Part shown: one piece after another, positions 60,338-64,000 of the stretch
How the letters are laid out: every line of letters begins with the position of its first letter
Numbering within the stretch: the first letter of the stretch is position 1
Assembly (NCBI GenBank): GCA_002964805.2
Contig: PUDQ02000001.1
Coordinates: 3,992,001 to 4,056,000, forward strand
Reading direction: 5' to 3'
DNA from: Trametes villosa
Lineage: Eukaryota; Basidiomycota; Agaricomycetes; Polyporales; Polyporaceae
DNA: 64,000 bases
Notes under the pieces: generated by a model
What the model saw: the letters and a program-made list of their open reading frames with translations, nothing else
The model's database searches: none
Told to the model about the DNA's origin: nothing
Made by a program: the position numbers and the translations under genes

Positions 60338-63300
60338 TGGTTAGTTTTCTCGCATTTCTTGTTCTTCTTCTCCAGATACAGATCGTAGTCGTAAAGCGCA
60401 AAAGTATATTCTTGGTGTACACTAATACATGACAATCTTTCTCAACCTATACTGTGGGCCATGACTGAGTGAGATATCCGACAGCGGAACGAGCCACGCG
60501 CAGAGCGAAGAGCCTCCCGAGGGTATGCTGGCTGCGCGGGTCAAAGTGCTTCGCGTTTCGCTATTTCGAGTAACAATAGGTCGGCGCTGTGGGTGTTGTA
60601 GCGTCGGCCTGCCCTTGGTCCGCGGCAACCCGAGGGATGTCGCAGACCGGTACTCGAGTGTGAGTTGGTTGAGACTAGTATCGTCCTGGCGTGTTCGGTG
60701 AATCCTGCGATGCGAGTGTAGGTGGACTGAGACTGAAAGGCCGTGTTAAACAGCTCCATCCCCCATCAACACATACTCGAGCACCCCATAGTCTCGTAGA
60801 ACGACTACGAGGACGTCGGACGCCCACCGAGGGCGCTGCCAGCTACCTATAGCTGTGGAATCACGCGTCTCGCATGGGGTCAGCGCATACCGGCGATTCT
60901 AATAGCTTTGATTTCCTGGAACAGATGTGCGTTCGAACTTTTCAGACAGCATCAGACGTGAACAGAGCAGATATCGGACGAGTGTGGTGATGACAGTTGA
61001 GAGCAAGGAGAGCATGTCGCTTTAGACGCCCATATGTTCGCTGGATGAATGAGGCGCCCAACCTGTGCCTCGAACTTTCCTCCTGCCTTCGCGGGCGGCG
61101 CAGTCACCGTACCGCTCTGAATGAACGCTCACCTGAGCAATTCATAGAGCAAAGCCGTAAGTGCGCACTGATGGAACTTCTGTTGAAAGCTAATACTAGG
61201 CGTACCTTGCGACGGTGCCGTCTGCCAGCGACTCACGTTCAACTTCTCGTCAGGGAGCCCTGGCGACCAGCCGAAGCCCCCGCCCGGCGCCGACGCGCGT
61301 GAAGTTGTGCAGGAAGTTAACGATGTCGACGCACCATAACCACGCGGCGCCCGCCAGATTCGCAGGTGTCGCTGTGGTTTCTGCATATAGGCCTCTCGCC
61401 GGTGTCGCCGTATCCCGGCATCGGCCAAGTTGGCCTTGAGCTTGATAGCTGTCTGCCGCCGTCCGCGTCGACGTACGATCGCGAGACGTGCGACGGCGAC
61501 AGTAAGAAAATTAGCGACAGTGCGCCTTTTCCGTCTCTCGAGCTCCCAGATTTTCCTCTCCGCGCCCTTGGCACTCTCACCAGCCCCCGGCGACCAGAAC
61601 GCAGCCGTGCCATCCTGCCATGGTGCGGGCGCGCTGCGCAGCCCCTCCCAGGGATAGTGCTGCGCAGCGCGTTCGGGGACGGCACTGCTCTCACTACGCA
61701 CTGGGCGGTGCGTCCCCGACGCGTCCACGCGCTGCGCCGCGTTCTCATGCATCTCGCTATCTTGTTCGTCACTTTGTCTGATTGACGTCTTCTTCCGCAC
61801 AACCGTCTCACCGGATCCCCGCGCGCAGGGTGTTCGCAGGGCCATCGGGCGTCCCATCTTTCGTGCACGGTCGCAGGCCACCACGGTCCACCACGCAGTG
61901 ACAAAGCCACCCGCCTGCGGTCTGCGGTCTGCGATCTCGGAGGCACGCACGGACATTACGCCTCCCCCCTCAATCTGGCGCGTGCAGCCTCGCGCGGATC
62001 GCGCTGGCAGCCTCAGCGCCGTGCAGGGTCCTCCGGAAATTTGCTAGCCCGCGACTGGTGCCCTCAATATAGGCAAGGTTTGCGTTGCGCGGGCCTCCGT
62101 GCTTCTGCCGACCTGGCCTGCGCGCATATGGGCATGTGTGCTGACGGACGCCGCTGCGCCGCCGTCCGAACTGCGAACTGGAGTCTAAATAAAGCAGTGC
62201 CCGTACGTTGTGCGCCCGGACGGCGCACGTTGCGACTCGGCGTCGGCATCGTCGAAACGCTGCTCTCGAAACTGCAGCACAAAGCAGCTCAGCTGCCCCC
62301 TGCCCTGAGTAGCAGCTGAGTCTCGCGACGACTGTTGGGGTGCGGGCGTTCCCACAGTGACACGGCGTAGCCGAAAGCCTATCCGCTCGCTGGCGGCCCA
62401 GGAATGGGCCTCCCTTTGGAGCCCGGGCTCGTCCCACGGACGAGGGGCCGGACGCAGTCTGGCAGGGGCCCCGCACCGTGGACTCGTTACCTGCTGTGGG
62501 TACCGATGCATCATGATCCTATCCCCGCGACATCCACGCTGCTCGTGCATCCGCTCACCAAGAGAGACGCAGGATACGTCGTAGCATGCAACGTCGAAGC
62601 CTGAACATCGAACATTGTGCGTCCGACATGTGGCGCGGGGCTGACAAGCTGGACAGCGTTCCGATGGGCCGCGGTGTGCCTGTCAGGCTGTCAGGCGTGC
62701 GAGTGGGGGACGCCTCTTACGGAGGTGGGAGGTGCTATCGCGCGCGTGTCCGCCTGCGCCTTCGTGGCGCGCATCCGTTCGTGGCGATCTCGTCATCCCC
62801 GCACGCTCCGACCGTTCAGCGCGAGCTCGACTCCCACCGTCCCCCGTCCCGCATCGCGTACCAAACAGCACTGATGATCTCATACCTGCCCGATTTATAC
62901 TCGCAGTTCTCAGCGTACGCGCATGGAAATGACAAACTGGCCATCGATGGCCCACGCCGAAGGCGAGCCACCTGCTGACGGTGGACGCCGACCGCCCTCC
63001 TTCGCCAACACGCGCAGAAAATCCGAGGGGGAAGCGCGTACGCGTGCGCGTGGACGGACTGAATTGGATCGGATGGCGATTGGCACAGAGCAGCTGCCGG
63101 CAGCTGGGAGCGCGTACGTGCGTCCGGGGCTCGAGAGGCTTCTGTTCTTGCATCATCCGACGACATGTTCGTGATGCACAGAACCCTCTCCTCCGCCCGC
63201 CCACCCGCTGACAGTCCCTCCTGGGAAGGTGGCTCGCGACACAGCGCAGGGTCCCCCGCATGCTGCACGCACGATCGCTCGAGTACCGCGTTCGATACGA

Positions 63301-63753
63301 TTAAGTACAGTGCTCATTATCCTACCGGCGCTCGCACAGCATGACCTGATGCGGAAATCACGATCGTATGCGCACAGGGTAACAAAATAACACACAAGAG
63401 TAGTACAACGAGCGATGGGGCGCCTGGAAGTATCCTGGGAAGCGGGCGACGAGAGAAGAATATGCTGACTGTATGTACAGATGGGGGCGGGGCCAAGGCA
63501 AAGCAGACGAGGAGGTGCGGCCGCGCGGGGATAGAGGCCGGCGGGGCGGTGGGATGGGAAGTACGGATGAACGAGTGGGTTCAGACCCCGTCCCTAACGG
63601 CGGGATGCTGATGGTCGGGTGGCTTTCAATGTGGGGCTGCGCGAGAGAATGCCATGCGCGTGAGCGGGGTTGACAGATGGCTGGACGGAGATGAGCACGC
63701 ACCTCAAGAAGAATGGGTCTCCAACGACAAGATCGGGATCGCGCGCGGGGCGA
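60338..63753. other. 3.4-kb region without a recognisable gene
   Basis: The first part is the midasin 3' flank. The longest frame is 275 codons on the minus strand (61129-61956), with mixed composition and no domain I recognise; its GC-rich setting makes a chance ORF likely. No tRNA, repeat array or transposon signature was seen. Confidence 0.5.
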
Positions 63754-63947
63754 TCACCAGTCGGCGACGGTGATGTAGGGATCGCGGCGCTCGACAGGCT
63801 CCTGCATAACGAGAGGGCGCGCGGTCAGCTGCATGCACACGCGCGGGAGGGCGGGGTACGTACGGGGACTGGAGACGCCTGCGCGACGGCGAGCGCGGCC
63901 GCGACGACGGCGGCGAGGGAGAGGAGGTAGCGGAAGGAGGTCTGCAT
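63754..63947 (-). CDS. Putative small secreted peptide precursor
   Basis: Two exons, 63947-63864 and 63801-63754 (phase 0), give a 43-residue protein. It begins MQTSFRYLLSLAAVVAAAL, an excellent signal peptide ending near AQA. The remainder is SPVPEPVERRDPYITVADW. A dibasic RR resembles a Kex2 cleavage site and would release a nine-residue peptide (DPYITVADW). Donor GTACGT and acceptor TATGCAG are good, and the intron is 62 nt; an earlier acceptor at 63829 would leave only 35 nt. There is no CaaX end, so it is not a classical basidiomycete mating pheromone. The evidence is short, so a non-coding or differently spliced gene remains possible. Confidence 0.5.
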
Positions 63948-64000
63948 GGCGGGCAGGTGGTCTTTGGTGCTTCGCGGGCGGGGCGGGTGGCTGCGGGCGT
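63948..64000. other. Window edge, probable leader of the small-peptide gene
   Basis: The last 53 bases are GC-rich and lie upstream of the peptide start codon on the minus strand. The promoter is beyond the window. Confidence 0.3.

Noticed and set aside
63754..63947. Mating pheromone precursor
   Set aside because: The peptide ends in VADW and lacks the C-terminal CaaX box of basidiomycete pheromones.

Overview
The window is nuclear DNA of a filamentous basidiomycete, most likely an Agaricomycete and possibly Polyporales (inference). It has dense introns of about 50-65 nt, GC-rich third positions, fungal gene families (HET-domain protein, GH43 arabinanases, CBM5/12 protein, AVL9, midasin) and a basidiomycete-type Tnp2 CACTA transposon. 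All gene models below were built by hand from open frames, GT/AG (one GC/AG) splice sites and phase matching; none has transcript support.

Layout. (1) 0.6-7.4 kb: a CACTA-type DNA transposon with a complete four-exon Tnp2 transposase, an opposite-strand 339-aa ORF and a ten-exon accessory gene; an AT-rich flank follows to about 8.4 kb. (2) 8.7-21.5 kb: a minus-strand tandem array of three F-box proteins and two MFS transporters, with two decayed MFS fragments among the F-box genes. (3) 22.7-27.8 kb, minus strand: a secreted protein of unknown function and the secretory-pathway gene AVL9. (4) 29.0-32.5 kb, plus strand: two tandem GH43 arabinanase-like genes. (5) 32.7-35.0 kb, minus strand: a HET-domain protein. 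(6) 35.0-39.0 kb: no confident gene, but a 215-bp duplication and a chain of minus-strand splice sites that may be an unrecognised or decaying gene. (7) 39.1-43.5 kb: a DUF3605 protein, a 2-dehydropantoate 2-reductase-like enzyme and, on the minus strand, a CBM5/12 plus DM9 (DUF3421) protein. (8) 44.2-60.3 kb, plus strand: midasin (MDN1/REA1), 18 exons and about 5,060 residues. (9) 60.3-63.75 kb: nothing recognisable; then a tiny secreted-peptide gene at 63.75-63.95 kb on the minus strand.

Functionally, midasin and AVL9 are conserved core genes for 60S ribosome maturation and late secretion. The GH43 pair, the MFS pair and the secreted or carbohydrate-binding proteins fit plant-biomass feeding and the extracellular environment. 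The F-box array, HET gene, transposon and relics are the fast-evolving part. There is no sign of CRISPR, prophage, rRNA or tRNA.
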